A stretch of 39,615 nucleotides of DNA, taken from assembly GCA_937868185.1 (NCBI GenBank), contig CALMMG010000052.1, positions 1-39,615 on the forward strand. The letters are read 5' to 3'. The notes beneath the pieces were generated by a model that was not told where the DNA came from, did not search any database, and saw only the letters and a program-made list of their open reading frames with translations. Positions 7,818 through 17,124 of the stretch are shown in pieces; positions within the stretch are counted from its first letter, which is position 1; the number at the start of each line of letters is the position of its first letter. Source of the stretch: an uncultured Pseudomonadota bacterium. GTDB taxonomy: Bacteria; Desulfobacterota; Desulfobulbia; Desulfobulbales; Desulfurivibrionaceae. The position numbers were made by a program, and so were the translations under genes.

Positions 7818-9413
7818 TCAGCTCTCCGGTCTCAATGTCAGCTTTAGGTTGAAGCGGGCTTTGCTCTCTGGGTCTTCATTGCCCGCTTTGCCCGTCAACT
7901 TTTTTGTTGGCCTAATATCAAGGGGCGGCTGGGTGATTTCCGCTTTCAGCTGCTTGTTCTTACCGAGTTCCGCAGCGAACTGGTGCACGCTTGCCAGCGC
8001 AGTCCGGTAATCGTTATCAAACGGTGTCACTTCCCCTTCGATCAGCAGTACCTGGTTGGTTTTTTTAGGGATGCCGACCACTGCGGAAGAGGGTGGTGGC
8101 TCTTTGCCCTCCGGACTAAGTTGCGGAGCTGGGGCCGGTTGCGCTTGCTGTGCTTCTGCGGATTCGGCCTCTGTGCTGACCTGCCAATGCAATTGGTCGA
8201 TCCGGATTTGCGGCAGGACATCGAGCGCATGACTGACGATGCCGAGTAGCTGTGAAGGTGCGGCTGCGTTGTGGGAAATCATCTGCTCGAGGTTGACGGC
8301 TACTCTCATGCTTTGCGGGGTTGCAACGGTGGGCGGTAGGGCGTGAAGGAGGGTTTGGTACTGTGCTTGGTTGATCTCGGTTTCCAAGATCATTTGACGG
8401 TTTTGCCGAAAATTATCCATTATGGAAATACTGGTCGATCCTGCCCATAATAGCGTTCCCGCGAAAATGCCAGCACTCAGGATATAGAGAAAGATGCGTA
8501 TTTGCTGCAGACGGAAATAACGGGTTTGTTCTCTCTGTGCATAATGGCTGGCAGGGATGGAATGGCCGAGCAGGGATAAAAACAGCGAGTCGCAGAGCGT
8601 AACGGAATTGGGTTTTTCCACCCCGAGCAGGTTGGCGGCATCCACCAGATCGAAGAAACAGTACGCCAGGACAGGAGTATCATTGCTTATCGACTGGAGT
8701 CGCTGTAAGACTTCTTCATGCGCCAGGATTACCACATCCAGAGTTTCGCTGTAGCTCAACAGGCGGGTGCTTGTCAAGAATTGCCGGATACTCGCTGTTT
8801 CATGTGCGGTCGTTTCGGTAACGGTATTGGGGTGGTGGTTGGCTAGGGGTGTCAGGCGGCTGAATTTGAGTGCGGACCCCTGGAAAAAACTTTGCCGCAC
8901 ACCGCAAGAGTGGTGCGTGACCAACAGGAGATTGTTGCTGGCAAGGCCAAGTTTTTTGATAAGGGTGGCACTTAAGAGTGCTGGTGAGTAAATGCCGGTA
9001 AGCGGAATCTTTTGTTTTAAGATATTGTCCAGCCAGGGTTTCAGCAGCCCGATGTTGGTCAGGGCACTGAACAGCATCCGGTCATCTCTGCGACCAGATT
9101 CTTCCCGCCCTTGCTGGATGGCCTGGCGGTAGGGGGTGTCACGGTAAAGCTGGCTTAAACGCCGCTGGACAAGTGCTTGCCTGGATCTGCCCAGCACGTG
9201 CGGCAGGGTGTCGCGCTGAAAATCTTCCTCGATCAGGTCGGCTAGAAGGTAGGTTAGGGTGTCGTGTGATCCGGCAAGATAGAGGGAAAAATCTTCCCAT
9301 CCGTCCTCATCGTTGGGGAAGATGTGGCCGATGGAAAGGCTGTCCTTCTCCCACTGGTAGGCGGTGAGCTGGTCGTTGGTCAGGTGGAGCAGCTGTTTGC
9401 GGAATACACCCAT
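7818..9413 (-). CDS. PilM-PilN-like fused alignment protein (large)
   Basis: A 531-aa protein. About 300 cytoplasmic residues come first, with actin-fold-like pieces seen in degenerate PilM/GspL domains (LLLVTHHSCGVRQSFFQGSA; TLDVVILAHEEVLQRL; PVLAYCFFDLVDAANLLG). A single membrane segment follows at about 305-325 (IRIFLYILSAGIFAGTLLWAG), then a coiled-coil and a periplasmic domain with a Pro/Ala/Glu-rich insert (about 425-455) ending FNLKLTLRP, the usual end of PilN-like domains. The ATG at 9413 lies 13 nt after the platform gene; an ORF extension upstream overlaps that gene and was rejected. The neighbouring cluster has these functions in two genes (27363-29069), so here they look fused, as in GspL. 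ATP-binding residues cannot be confirmed. Confidence 0.65.
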   Translation of the reverse strand: MGVFRKQLLHLTNDQLTAYQWEKDSLSIGHIFPNDEDGWEDFSLYLAGSHDTLTYLLADLIEEDFQRDTLPHVLGRSRQALVQRRLSQLYRDTPYRQAIQQGREESGRRDDRMLFSALTNIGLLKPWLDNILKQKIPLTGIYSPALLSATLIKKLGLASNNLLLVTHHSCGVRQSFFQGSALKFSRLTPLANHHPNTVTETTAHETASIRQFLTSTRLLSYSETLDVVILAHEEVLQRLQSISNDTPVLAYCFFDLVDAANLLGVEKPNSVTLCDSLFLSLLGHSIPASHYAQREQTRYFRLQQIRIFLYILSAGIFAGTLLWAGSTSISIMDNFRQNRQMILETEINQAQYQTLLHALPPTVATPQSMRVAVNLEQMISHNAAAPSQLLGIVSHALDVLPQIRIDQLHWQVSTEAESAEAQQAQPAPAPQLSPEGKEPPPSSAVVGIPKKTNQVLLIEGEVTPFDNDYRTALASVHQFAAELGKNKQLKAEITQPPLDIRPTKKLTGKAGNEDPESKARFNLKLTLRPES

Positions 9414-9426
9414 TTCTAAATTCTCG

Positions 9427-10632
9427 TCAAGTCTTGATCTTACTGATGGTGTCGTAAATCGGGCCAAGTACAGAGAGCATGATCCAGCCAAGAATGGCGC
9501 CGAGAACGACGGTCATGATCGGCTCGATCATGGTTTGCACTTTCCCGATCGATTCATTGATCTGGCGGTTGTAAAAATAGCTGACGTTGCGCAACGCCTT
9601 GTCGAGCGAACCGGTGGTTTCGCCGACCTTGAGCATCCGCACCACTAAGGGCGGGAAGATGCCAACGTTTTGGAAACTGGTGGTAACGCTTTGTCCCTCC
9701 GAAATGAGCTGGCTGGCGCGTTGCAAGCCGCTTTCTATAACCTTGTTGGCGACGATTGCTTCCGAGAGCTTAAGGCAATCGAGAATGCTGATGCCGGAGG
9801 CGTACATCAGGGCGAAAAAAGTGGCGAAACGGGCCAGGATGATTTTATGGAGGATCGGGCCGATCATCCATATCCGGAGCTTGAAGTCATCTGCCTTGTA
9901 ACGAGCGCGCGGCTCTGTTCTGATCAGGAAGGTGAGACCTGCCCAAGTCAGTATCGGAAGGGTAAGAATAAGATACCAGTAATTGACGAAAATGCCAGAG
10001 ACGAAGATTAGGATCTTGGTATGAAGCGGCAGCTCTTGACCCATGTTTTTGATGAACCCGACGAGTTGCGGCACGAGATAGATCATCAGAAAGAAGGTGA
10101 CGCCGAGCACGGTGGTGCCGACGAAAGCCGGGTACATCAATAGTTTTTTTGTCTGGGAGGCAAGTTCGTCCTGCCATTTCAGGGTCTCGGTCAGGTTGAG
10201 GAATACCTCCGCTATTTCGCCGCTGTGTTCGCCAGCGGCGACAAGGCTGACGAAGGTATGGTCGAAGGTGTCGGGGTGGAGTTGCATCGCCTGTGAAAGT
10301 TGCATGCCCCCTTCGATGTTCTCGATCAGGTCGGCGATGATTTCGCGAAAACGCGGATGGTCGAGGCTGTCGCGCAGATCTGCCAAAGTTTCTAGCATCG
10401 GGACGCCAGCACCGGTAAGCTGCTCCATGTAAAAGCAGAAGTTGATCAGATCCTGACGTTTGACCGGGCGCTTGCGCAGGGTCAGGGTTTGTTCTCTCAC
10501 CGGCTTGAAGTCGATCAGGTCCAACCCCATGCGTGTGAGGCGCAGTTCAAGGTCGGAATTATTGGCCGCATCTATATTGCCGCGGACGATTGTGCCGTTG
10601 GCATCCATGGCCTTGTATGTGAATACGCTCAT
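9427..10632 (-). CDS. mshG: GspF/PilC-family inner-membrane platform protein (cluster A)
   Basis: A 401-aa T2SF-family protein with two repeated cytoplasmic four-helix domains, about 65-190 (QDLINFCFYMEQLTGAGVPM; VAAGEHSGEIAEVFLNL) and about 265-385 (ILARFATFFALMYASGISIL; MLKVGETTGSLDKALRNVS), each followed by membrane segments (about 170-195, 215-245 and 370-395). It forms the platform that the ATPase turns or pushes to add pilins. The ATG at 10632 was chosen over an upstream in-frame start because it gives the family N-terminus MSVFTYKAMDANG and a TGATG overlap with the ATPase gene. It is a diverged paralogue of the protein at 20640-21893. Confidence 0.93.
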   Translation of the reverse strand: MSVFTYKAMDANGTIVRGNIDAANNSDLELRLTRMGLDLIDFKPVREQTLTLRKRPVKRQDLINFCFYMEQLTGAGVPMLETLADLRDSLDHPRFREIIADLIENIEGGMQLSQAMQLHPDTFDHTFVSLVAAGEHSGEIAEVFLNLTETLKWQDELASQTKKLLMYPAFVGTTVLGVTFFLMIYLVPQLVGFIKNMGQELPLHTKILIFVSGIFVNYWYLILTLPILTWAGLTFLIRTEPRARYKADDFKLRIWMIGPILHKIILARFATFFALMYASGISILDCLKLSEAIVANKVIESGLQRASQLISEGQSVTTSFQNVGIFPPLVVRMLKVGETTGSLDKALRNVSYFYNRQINESIGKVQTMIEPIMTVVLGAILGWIMLSVLGPIYDTISKIKT

Positions 10633-12335
10633 CAGTTCAGTCTGTCGGTTAAGTCCACCATGCGCGAGACTTCCTCGAGCGAGGTGGAGCCATCCAGCAC
10701 ACATTCCATGGCAGCGTCCACAAGTGGACTGAATCCCTGGCCTAGGGCCATGCTGGTCAATTCGCGGGTGGTTGCGCGGCGGGCAATCAGCTCATCCAGG
10801 TCGGAAGTCATCTTGAGCAGTTCCATAATTGCCATCCTGCCTTTGTACCCTTGAAAATCGCAGGCATTACAGCCCACACTGCGGTAGAGGGTGATGTCCT
10901 GTTTTTCCGGAACATTGCCAAGCAGACGGCGCTCCAAGGCATCGGGCTGGAACGCCTGTTTGCAGTGTGGGCAAAGTTTGCGGACCAACCGCTGGGCAAT
11001 AACGCCGATGATGTTGCCGGCCATGATGTCGGGCAGCATGCCGATGTCCAGGAGACGCGGAATGGCGCCCACCGCTGAGTTGGTGTGTAGGGTGGAATAT
11101 ACCTGGTGGCCGGTCATTGCGGCACGGAAGGCCATTTCTGCCGTATCTTCGTCGCGGATTTCGCCGATCAAGATGATGTCCGGGTCCTGCCGCATCATGG
11201 ACCGGATACCGTTGGAGAAGTCCATCTTTGCGGCTTCGTTGACCGAGGTCTGGCGGATCATGTTCATCGGATATTCCACCGGATCTTCCAGGGTCATGAT
11301 GTTGACGCTTTCGCTGTTGATGTGGTTCAGGATGGAATACAGGGTGGTGGTTTTACCGCTGCCGGTGGGGCCGGTCACCAGGATAATGCCATTCGGCCGG
11401 GCCAGCATAATTTTGAGAAGGGTCAGCTTGTCTTCATTGAGCCCTAAGCCGTTCAGGGGTACGATGCCCTTCTGGCGGTCCAAAATGCGCAGCACGATGT
11501 TTTCTCCGTGGGCGGTGGGCTGGGCAGAAACGCGGAAATCGATTTGACGTCCAGAGAAGGTGATGGAAATCCTGCCATCTTGAGGGGCGCGGGTCTCCGC
11601 GATGTTCATGTTGCTCATCACCTTCAGGCGCACTACCATGGCTGACCAGTATGTCTTGTGTAGGCTGCGGATTTGCCGGAGCACGCCGTCGATGCGGTAG
11701 CGGATGCGTAAAAAGAACTGCTCCGGCTCAAAGTGGATGTCCGAGGCGCCGTGTTGTACCGCATCGACCAGGAGCGCGTCTATCAGGCGCACCAGCGGCT
11801 GGGTGTATTCGTCGGAAATGGTTTGCAGGCTTTGGTAATCGACTTCGCCGGTCTCGATTTCATGCAGGATACCATCGATCGACAGCTCAAAGCCGTAATA
11901 CTGGTCGATTGCCCGCATGATCTCGGCATCGCCCGAGAGCATCGGCGAAAGAGTGATTTCCTGGCCAAGCATGGCGAGGATCTGGTCCACCGCGACGATG
12001 TTGTTGGTATCGGACATCGCCAGCTTTAGCACGAGGTTTTCTTTGTCAAAGTCCAGCGGAAAAACGCGGTAACGCTTGGCGATATCCTTCGGGATCAGCT
12101 TGAGTGAGGCTGCGTCCACCGCCAGGTGGCTCAGGTCGGCGCTTTGCTGGTTGAGGTTTTCGGAAAGGGCTTCACGTATCGTGGCCTCGGTGACGAAACC
12201 AAGATTGATGAACAGCTTGCCCAGCGGGTCGAGGGTGCGTTTCTGCTCAAGCAGGGCTATGCGTAACTGGTCCTCGCTGATTACGCCCTTCAGAACCAGC
12301 AGCTTGCCTAGGGGAAGTTTGGTTTGTTCGGCCAT
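10632..12335 (-). CDS. mshE: MshE/PilB-type assembly ATPase (cluster A)
   Basis: A 567-aa hexameric extension ATPase. An N-terminal MshEN-type domain holds two tandem motifs, PLGKLLVLKGVISEDQLRIA and PLGKLFINLGFVTEATIREA. The catalytic part has Walker A GPTGSGKTT (322-330), Asp box MTLEDPVEY (347-355), Walker B DIILIGEIRDE (386-396) and His box TGHQVYSTLHT (408-418). A zinc-binding tetracysteine follows: C455/C458 and C489/C492. In MshE the two N-terminal motifs bind c-di-GMP; here both begin P-L-G rather than R-L-G, so binding is uncertain. It lies 6 nt after the MshN-like gene and overlaps the platform gene. Powers pilus extension from the cytoplasmic face. Confidence 0.95.
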   Translation of the reverse strand: MAEQTKLPLGKLLVLKGVISEDQLRIALLEQKRTLDPLGKLFINLGFVTEATIREALSENLNQQSADLSHLAVDAASLKLIPKDIAKRYRVFPLDFDKENLVLKLAMSDTNNIVAVDQILAMLGQEITLSPMLSGDAEIMRAIDQYYGFELSIDGILHEIETGEVDYQSLQTISDEYTQPLVRLIDALLVDAVQHGASDIHFEPEQFFLRIRYRIDGVLRQIRSLHKTYWSAMVVRLKVMSNMNIAETRAPQDGRISITFSGRQIDFRVSAQPTAHGENIVLRILDRQKGIVPLNGLGLNEDKLTLLKIMLARPNGIILVTGPTGSGKTTTLYSILNHINSESVNIMTLEDPVEYPMNMIRQTSVNEAAKMDFSNGIRSMMRQDPDIILIGEIRDEDTAEMAFRAAMTGHQVYSTLHTNSAVGAIPRLLDIGMLPDIMAGNIIGVIAQRLVRKLCPHCKQAFQPDALERRLLGNVPEKQDITLYRSVGCNACDFQGYKGRMAIMELLKMTSDLDELIARRATTRELTSMALGQGFSPLVDAAMECVLDGSTSLEEVSRMVDLTDRLN

Positions 12336-12341
12336 GTTGTT

Positions 12342-13823
12342 TTAATTGCCCGCCGGTAGTTGGAGTTCCATGGCGCGGTTCTGGGCCGCCGTTTTGTCGA
12401 AATTTGCCGGACCGGACAGGGAAAGCGCGCGCTGGTAGTATTCCAATGCCAGCTTGTTCTGGCCCAGATGGTCGAGGCTGATGGCGAGGTTGAAGACGTA
12501 ATCGGCATTGTTCGGTGCGTTGCTATATGCACGGAAAAAGGATTGTTGTGCTTCTGCCCAGCGCGACTGTTGCGTGTATACATTTCCCAAAGCGAAGTGG
12601 ATCGCGGCAGCCTGGGGATTTTGCACCAGGATCTTTTTCAGTCGGCTTTCGCTTTGCGTCGGATCGGTTTGCCCCTGTAAACCGATTAGCCCAGCAAGAG
12701 CATCGGGGTCTGCTGGGTTAAGGTCTAATAATTTTAAGTAGTAGACAGTTGCTTGTTCTGGCTGTTTCCGATTCAGTGCGGTGGCAGCCAGCCCCAGTAT
12801 TGCGTCGCGGTTGTTTGGCTCCTGTTGCAGGGCTTTACTGTATTGCTGCTGCGCCATTTCGGTGTTGCCGGCAAGAAAGGACTGGTATGCCTTGGCAAGC
12901 ATCGGGTTGAGCTGGTTGGTAGCATTGCTTAGCCGGATCTGTATGGCGGGATTTTCAGTGTGGGGTACGGGGACAGGTTTTTTCCCTGGGAGCGGCGCGG
13001 GTTGTAATGAAGCGCTGTCCATCATGGGCGGTGTCTGGCTGGGCGTCAGGTTGGTAGAAGGAGGTGGCGCTCCTCCATTGCTGGGCGGGGCGGTGTCGGT
13101 TACTGGCGTGGCGGGCGGTGGAGGTGGTACCTGCATAGCAACCTGTAGGGGCATGCCGGTTGGCAGGGTGGAAGTGTGGCTGGAAAGAATCTGCCAGTAA
13201 TAAAAGCCGAAGGCGGCACCGCCGATTACAACGGCTACGGCTGCACCAAAGAGCAATAGGGTGCGGCTACGGGTTGGTTGCTTGGCAGTGAAAACTGATT
13301 TGGCTTTTTGCCGGGCGAGGGCAATCTGCTTCTCATCCCAGATATTTTTTGGGTTGCTGTCCGTGTTGGGTGCGGTCCGGCGCGTATTATCAGCCGACAC
13401 AGGGTTGGAAACGTCATCCAACTGAATCCAATTTTCTCGACTATCACTGGGTGCGGTTGCCGGATTTTGATTAATGGATGCAGGTGCTGGATTCCTGCGG
13501 GCATTTTCTTCCGTGGAAGTTGGCTTGGCAAGGATGAACACTTCTTCGCCCGGAGCGGGTTCGCTGTGCGCAGGGGTGCCATCCTGCGCCGAACTGGACA
13601 TGAGAGTCAACTCTGGCATGGCGGAGGTATCGACAGCACTGATAGTCGGTGGAAATTCATTCTGCCCGTCATTGCTCGGTGGGTGAAGCCCTGTGGAGGG
13701 GAGGCCGAAGTGGTTCTCCTGTTTTTCTGGCGGGGTTTGCATCACCAGGGTGTCAACGGGTGAGTCAGATTGCTCCTGCTTGGCGCGCTCAGCTTTTTTT
13801 AACGCATCCATCAGCAGGCTCAT
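12342..13823 (-). CDS. mshN: MshN-like TPR protein with membrane anchor (cluster A)
   Basis: A 493-aa protein. It starts MSLLMDALKKAERAKQE, the amphipathic N-terminus typical of MshN-type proteins. A long disordered cytoplasmic region rich in Pro, Ser, Thr and Asn (about 20-180) leads to one membrane segment (about 187-211), a Pro-rich periplasmic linker (about 215-300; PPPPPATPVTD, PPPSTNLTPSQT), and TPRs (about 305-485; for example NAIL-type repeats NRDAILGLAATALNRKQPEQ and AIHFALGNVYTQQSRWAEAQ). Family members are thought to support pilus assembly through the periplasm. It overlaps the secretin gene by 4 nt (ATGA) and is twice as long as its cluster B counterpart at 29095-29823, mostly in the linkers. 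Confidence 0.85.
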   Translation of the reverse strand: MSLLMDALKKAERAKQEQSDSPVDTLVMQTPPEKQENHFGLPSTGLHPPSNDGQNEFPPTISAVDTSAMPELTLMSSSAQDGTPAHSEPAPGEEVFILAKPTSTEENARRNPAPASINQNPATAPSDSRENWIQLDDVSNPVSADNTRRTAPNTDSNPKNIWDEKQIALARQKAKSVFTAKQPTRSRTLLLFGAAVAVVIGGAAFGFYYWQILSSHTSTLPTGMPLQVAMQVPPPPPATPVTDTAPPSNGGAPPPSTNLTPSQTPPMMDSASLQPAPLPGKKPVPVPHTENPAIQIRLSNATNQLNPMLAKAYQSFLAGNTEMAQQQYSKALQQEPNNRDAILGLAATALNRKQPEQATVYYLKLLDLNPADPDALAGLIGLQGQTDPTQSESRLKKILVQNPQAAAIHFALGNVYTQQSRWAEAQQSFFRAYSNAPNNADYVFNLAISLDHLGQNKLALEYYQRALSLSGPANFDKTAAQNRAMELQLPAGN

Positions 13824-15658
13824 AGTTTGGCCGCCTCCGGCTTGACTGGTTCAAGCAAGGAGGTGGGGGCACCATCGAGCGAATCTGTGAGGGTGTTTTC
13901 GTTGGGCAGGAATTTGCGATAGGCCTTGAAGTCGCCATCGATGTTCCCATCCTTGACGACGATCGGGCGCAGGAAGATCACCAGCTCGGATTTGGTGCTA
14001 CTCTCGTTGCGATAGGCAAAGGCGTCGCCGATCAGAGGCAATCTGGAGAGGAGCGGGATGGCATCCTTGAGGTTGTTGACAGAGTCTTGCATCAAACCGC
14101 CCATTACTGCCACTTGCCCACTGTTTATCTTGAGGATGGACTCCATCTCGCGGGTCTGGATTTCAGGAATCTGGCTCACCACGCCTGCCGCAGCGAGAGG
14201 CGGGCTGGGGTCATTGACGTAGCCAGTGATCCGGGAGATGGTTGGGCGAACGTTGATGGTAACCGTATCTGCATCGTCGATTTGTGGGGTAACGCTCATT
14301 ACGAACCCTACTGGCACAGTATTGACGGTGGTGTTGTAAACGATCAATTGGGCACTGGTTGTGGTGGCCGGGGTGATGGTTACCTCGATGGTGAAGTACA
14401 CTTTGTTGTCTACCACCTTAAGCAGGGCGGTTTGATTGTTCAGCACACTGATCTTGGGGCTGGACAGCACTTTGACATTGCCGAAAGATTCCAGAAGCTG
14501 GATGGAGGCGGCGATATTACCGAGTCGTGATGTCGGGTTGACGTAGCCAAAGGTGAAAATGCCCGGAGATACGCCAGGGTTCACGCCCGAGGGTAGAGTG
14601 CCTATCCCGCTCTGGTTGAAGTTGAAACCGGAGGTCGGATTGGTGTGGATTTGGGACCAGTTGATGCCTTGTTGGTACTGGTCGGAAAGCTTTACCTCGA
14701 CCACCGTCGCTTCAATTAATACCTGACGCTTGGCGCTGGACATAATCTGGTCAATAAATTCCTGTACTTTCTCATGCTGGCGGCTTGTGGCCCGCACCCC
14801 GAGAAGACCGTTTTCCGGATTGGCAATGACGGATGCTGCTTCGCGAAAGGTGGTGACCCGCTTTACCGTGGTGTTGTCAGTGCTCAAGGTGGCTGGATTT
14901 GGGCTGCTGGCCAGAGTGGTCGGTGCCGCACTGCTGCGATTGGCCGACTGCCTCGCGGTCGTGGCGGCGCCTGTGCCGGAGGTGCTCTGTTTGCCGGCCT
15001 GTTCCGTGGAAGTTTCGGAAGAACCCTCAGGAAGGACCTTGTCTGTCTCCCGCAGGATGTCCTTGATGTTTTGCACCAGGGTTTCCCAGAAGCGGTTGTT
15101 GGAGATGTTGGTAACGGAGGTGGTGGAATTGTTGTTGCCAGTGCCACCGCCTCCCTTGCCAGCACCGGTACCGGTTGTGTCGATTTGGGTAGCGATACTG
15201 ATGTTGCTGGTGGCATCCCGCGACATGTTGAGGTAATCCACCTTGTAGTTACGCAGGAAAGGCGTGTCCGGCATGACGACCAGATTCGGCCCGTCCAATT
15301 CGTAGCGCATGTCCACCTGTTTGGCGATGCGGGTAAGCAGCTGAGGCAGGGTCTGGTTGAGGGCGTTGAGCGTGACAGTGCCTTCGATTCCTGGGTGGAT
15401 GTCGATATTCACCTTGGCATCCCGCGCCAGAGCGAACAGTAGTTCCTGTACCGAGACATTGTTCACCGCCACGCTGTAAGTTTCTGCCTTGGGGGTGGCT
15501 TTAGGCGGGGGCAGTGGCGCTGCTTGTTGCACCGTTTTTGGGATGTTGCCAGCAGGCCGCGAATCATCCTTGATGTGGCCGGATGATGGCTTAAGCGGCT
15601 GCGTGCCGCAGGCGGTAAGGAGCGAACAACTTATAATGGCGATTATGATTTTCTTCAT
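13820..15658 (-). CDS. mshL: Secretin, MshL type, lipoprotein (cluster A)
   Basis: A 612-aa outer-membrane secretin. The signal peptide ends in a lipobox (LTAC, Cys17). An STN/secretin N-terminal domain follows (about 65-130; VQELLFALARDAKVNIDIHP), then N domains containing a Gly/Ser/Thr/Asn-rich stretch (GTGAGKGGGGTGNNNSTTS) and NRFWETLVQNIKDIL, the latter typical of MshL. A second low-complexity stretch at about 215-265 is rich in Ser/Ala/Thr. The secretin core is about 310-575 with GLMQDSVNNLKDAIPLLSRL and SELVIFLRPIVV. It forms the pilus exit pore. It starts 71 bp after the MshM-like gene and overlaps mshN. Its sequence is not a recent copy of the cluster B secretin (479 aa). Confidence 0.93.
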   Translation of the reverse strand: MKKIIIAIISCSLLTACGTQPLKPSSGHIKDDSRPAGNIPKTVQQAAPLPPPKATPKAETYSVAVNNVSVQELLFALARDAKVNIDIHPGIEGTVTLNALNQTLPQLLTRIAKQVDMRYELDGPNLVVMPDTPFLRNYKVDYLNMSRDATSNISIATQIDTTGTGAGKGGGGTGNNNSTTSVTNISNNRFWETLVQNIKDILRETDKVLPEGSSETSTEQAGKQSTSGTGAATTARQSANRSSAAPTTLASSPNPATLSTDNTTVKRVTTFREAASVIANPENGLLGVRATSRQHEKVQEFIDQIMSSAKRQVLIEATVVEVKLSDQYQQGINWSQIHTNPTSGFNFNQSGIGTLPSGVNPGVSPGIFTFGYVNPTSRLGNIAASIQLLESFGNVKVLSSPKISVLNNQTALLKVVDNKVYFTIEVTITPATTTSAQLIVYNTTVNTVPVGFVMSVTPQIDDADTVTINVRPTISRITGYVNDPSPPLAAAGVVSQIPEIQTREMESILKINSGQVAVMGGLMQDSVNNLKDAIPLLSRLPLIGDAFAYRNESSTKSELVIFLRPIVVKDGNIDGDFKAYRKFLPNENTLTDSLDGAPTSLLEPVKPEAAKL

Positions 15659-15729
15659 CTGGACTTAATTACCATTTGGAATATTTATAATCAAACTGTC
15701 GGTAATATTTTTAATCACACAAAGTGATG

Positions 15730-17043
15730 TTACTGCGTTTGATGTTTAGCTATTTCATCTCTGATACCCTTGACTGTGCGCAGAACGGGTCGATTGCTCA
15801 GGTAACCGGCGGGCAGCCTGGCAAGGGCGGCGAGAGCCTGTTCCCGCAAGGGAAAAGTGCCGAAAGTGATGCTGAATTGGTGATCAGTCTTGATCCGGGT
15901 AGGGTAGACGTAAATTTGTGTCAATCCGAAATCTTTGTCCAGTCTACTTAAAATATTTCCTAATCGGGATTCTGTATCGGTCAGCAGCATTAATTGAATG
16001 GTGAAGTGGGCTCCGTTCTCATTGGCCAGCCATGACTGGGTGGCGGCGATTCTTTGCTGTAGCGGGTTGGTCGTAGGGGCTGGAGCAGAGGTGGGCGTAG
16101 CTTGAACGGTTGGTGCGGCCCCCTCTGCTTTGTGCGCCAAGCCAGGGAGATACTGCAAGCCAGCCCCAAGGGCTATTCCAATGCCAAGTAGGGCGGCGGC
16201 TAAGCCGATCTGTTTTAAGGGCAAACTGGCAGGGGGAACGGAAAATTCACTATCTTTGATGGCGGCCTTGATATGCTTGGGTAAGATGTTGTGGTTGTTT
16301 TCCGAGAATGCCGCGAGCAACGCCTTGTCCGCAAGAACATTGATTCGGCGGGTAATGCCCTTGGAGGCGGTGGCGATCAGTTTGAGCGCGCCTTTGTCGA
16401 AGATGTCTGGCCCATGGTAGTCTGCGGCACGCATCCGGAACATCAGGTATTCTGGGATGTCTGTCTGGGTAAGTGGTGGCACCGTGAAGCTGTGCGTGAT
16501 CCGCTCCTTGAGTTGACGCATTCGTGGCTGGGAAAGGTTTTCGTTCAACTCTGGCTGGCCGAACAGCACGATTTGCAACAGTTTGTGATGTGCTGTTTCC
16601 AGGTTGGAAAGTAGGCGGATTTCTTCCAGGGTGTCGAGCGGCATGGCCTGGGCTTCTTCAACCAAAAGAACGACCTGCTTGCCGGTTGAGTGTTTTTCGA
16701 TCAGATAATCATGGATCAGATGGAGGGTTTCGCTGGTACGTTTTCCTTGGGTGGCGAGGCTAAGTTCGCTGGCGATGACATGAAAGACGTCATCTCGGTT
16801 CAGGCTGGGGTTGACCAGGTAGATCGCTTCCACGCTTTCCGGCAATAGGCTTTCCAGCATTCGGCAGAGCATGGTTTTGCCGCTGCCGATTTCGCCGGTG
16901 ACCTTGACGATACCCTCGCCGTGGATGATGGCATAAAGCAGTGCATCCAGGATTGCCCCCCGATTGCCGCCAACATAGAAAAACCCGGTGTTTGGCGTGA
17001 TCTTGAAGGGTGGCTGGCGAAGGCCAAAATGGTCAAGGTACAT
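15730..17043 (-). CDS. mshM: MshM/ExeA-family AAA ATPase with SPOR-like tail (cluster A)
   Basis: A 437-aa protein starting MYLDHFGLRQPPFKITP, a family hallmark. The AAA domain (about 1-265) has Walker A GEIGSGKT (50-57), Walker B VVLLVEEAQ (124-132) and sensor region LLQIVLFGQPEL. A membrane segment at about 279-296 is followed by a Pro/Thr/Ala-rich linker and a periplasmic domain at about 352-430 with HFTIQLMLL, TRIKTDHQFSITFGTFPLRE and ALAALARLP, which reads as a SPOR (peptidoglycan-binding) domain. Such ATPases help place the secretin through the cell wall. It is preceded by an 81-bp AT-rich gap with a promoter-like sequence and starts the block of cluster A machine genes. Confidence 0.92.
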   Translation of the reverse strand: MYLDHFGLRQPPFKITPNTGFFYVGGNRGAILDALLYAIIHGEGIVKVTGEIGSGKTMLCRMLESLLPESVEAIYLVNPSLNRDDVFHVIASELSLATQGKRTSETLHLIHDYLIEKHSTGKQVVLLVEEAQAMPLDTLEEIRLLSNLETAHHKLLQIVLFGQPELNENLSQPRMRQLKERITHSFTVPPLTQTDIPEYLMFRMRAADYHGPDIFDKGALKLIATASKGITRRINVLADKALLAAFSENNHNILPKHIKAAIKDSEFSVPPASLPLKQIGLAAALLGIGIALGAGLQYLPGLAHKAEGAAPTVQATPTSAPAPTTNPLQQRIAATQSWLANENGAHFTIQLMLLTDTESRLGNILSRLDKDFGLTQIYVYPTRIKTDHQFSITFGTFPLREQALAALARLPAGYLSNRPVLRTVKGIRDEIAKHQTQ

Positions 17044-17093
17044 AGGTTACCAGGTAGAAATTCATTAAAAGTAAGATCGTACCAAAACTTATT

Positions 17094-17123
17094 ATTATTA
17101 AAGGATAAATCTTTAAAAATCAA
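17094..17123 (-). promoter_or_regulatory. Candidate promoter for cluster A machine genes
   Basis: In the 81-bp AT-rich gap between the ABC ATPase stop and the MshM-like start, the minus strand shows TTGATT (17118-17123), an 18-nt spacer and AATAAT (17094-17099). The -10 matches 5 of 6 and the -35 4 of 6. The same 18-nt spacing and the same AATAAT are seen at the cluster B pilin promoter. It could let the machine genes be transcribed apart from the ligase and ABC genes upstream. Sequence match only. Confidence 0.35.
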
Positions 17124-17124
17124 T

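Noticed and set aside
10633-10704. Longer N-terminus for the cluster A platform protein (start at 10704)
   Set aside because: It would overlap the ATPase gene by 73 nt and spoils the family N-terminus MSVFTYKAMD.
15659-15729. Promoter or terminator between the MshM-like and secretin genes of cluster A
   Set aside because: TATAAA is present without a -35; ATCAC/GTGAT makes only a 5-bp stem.
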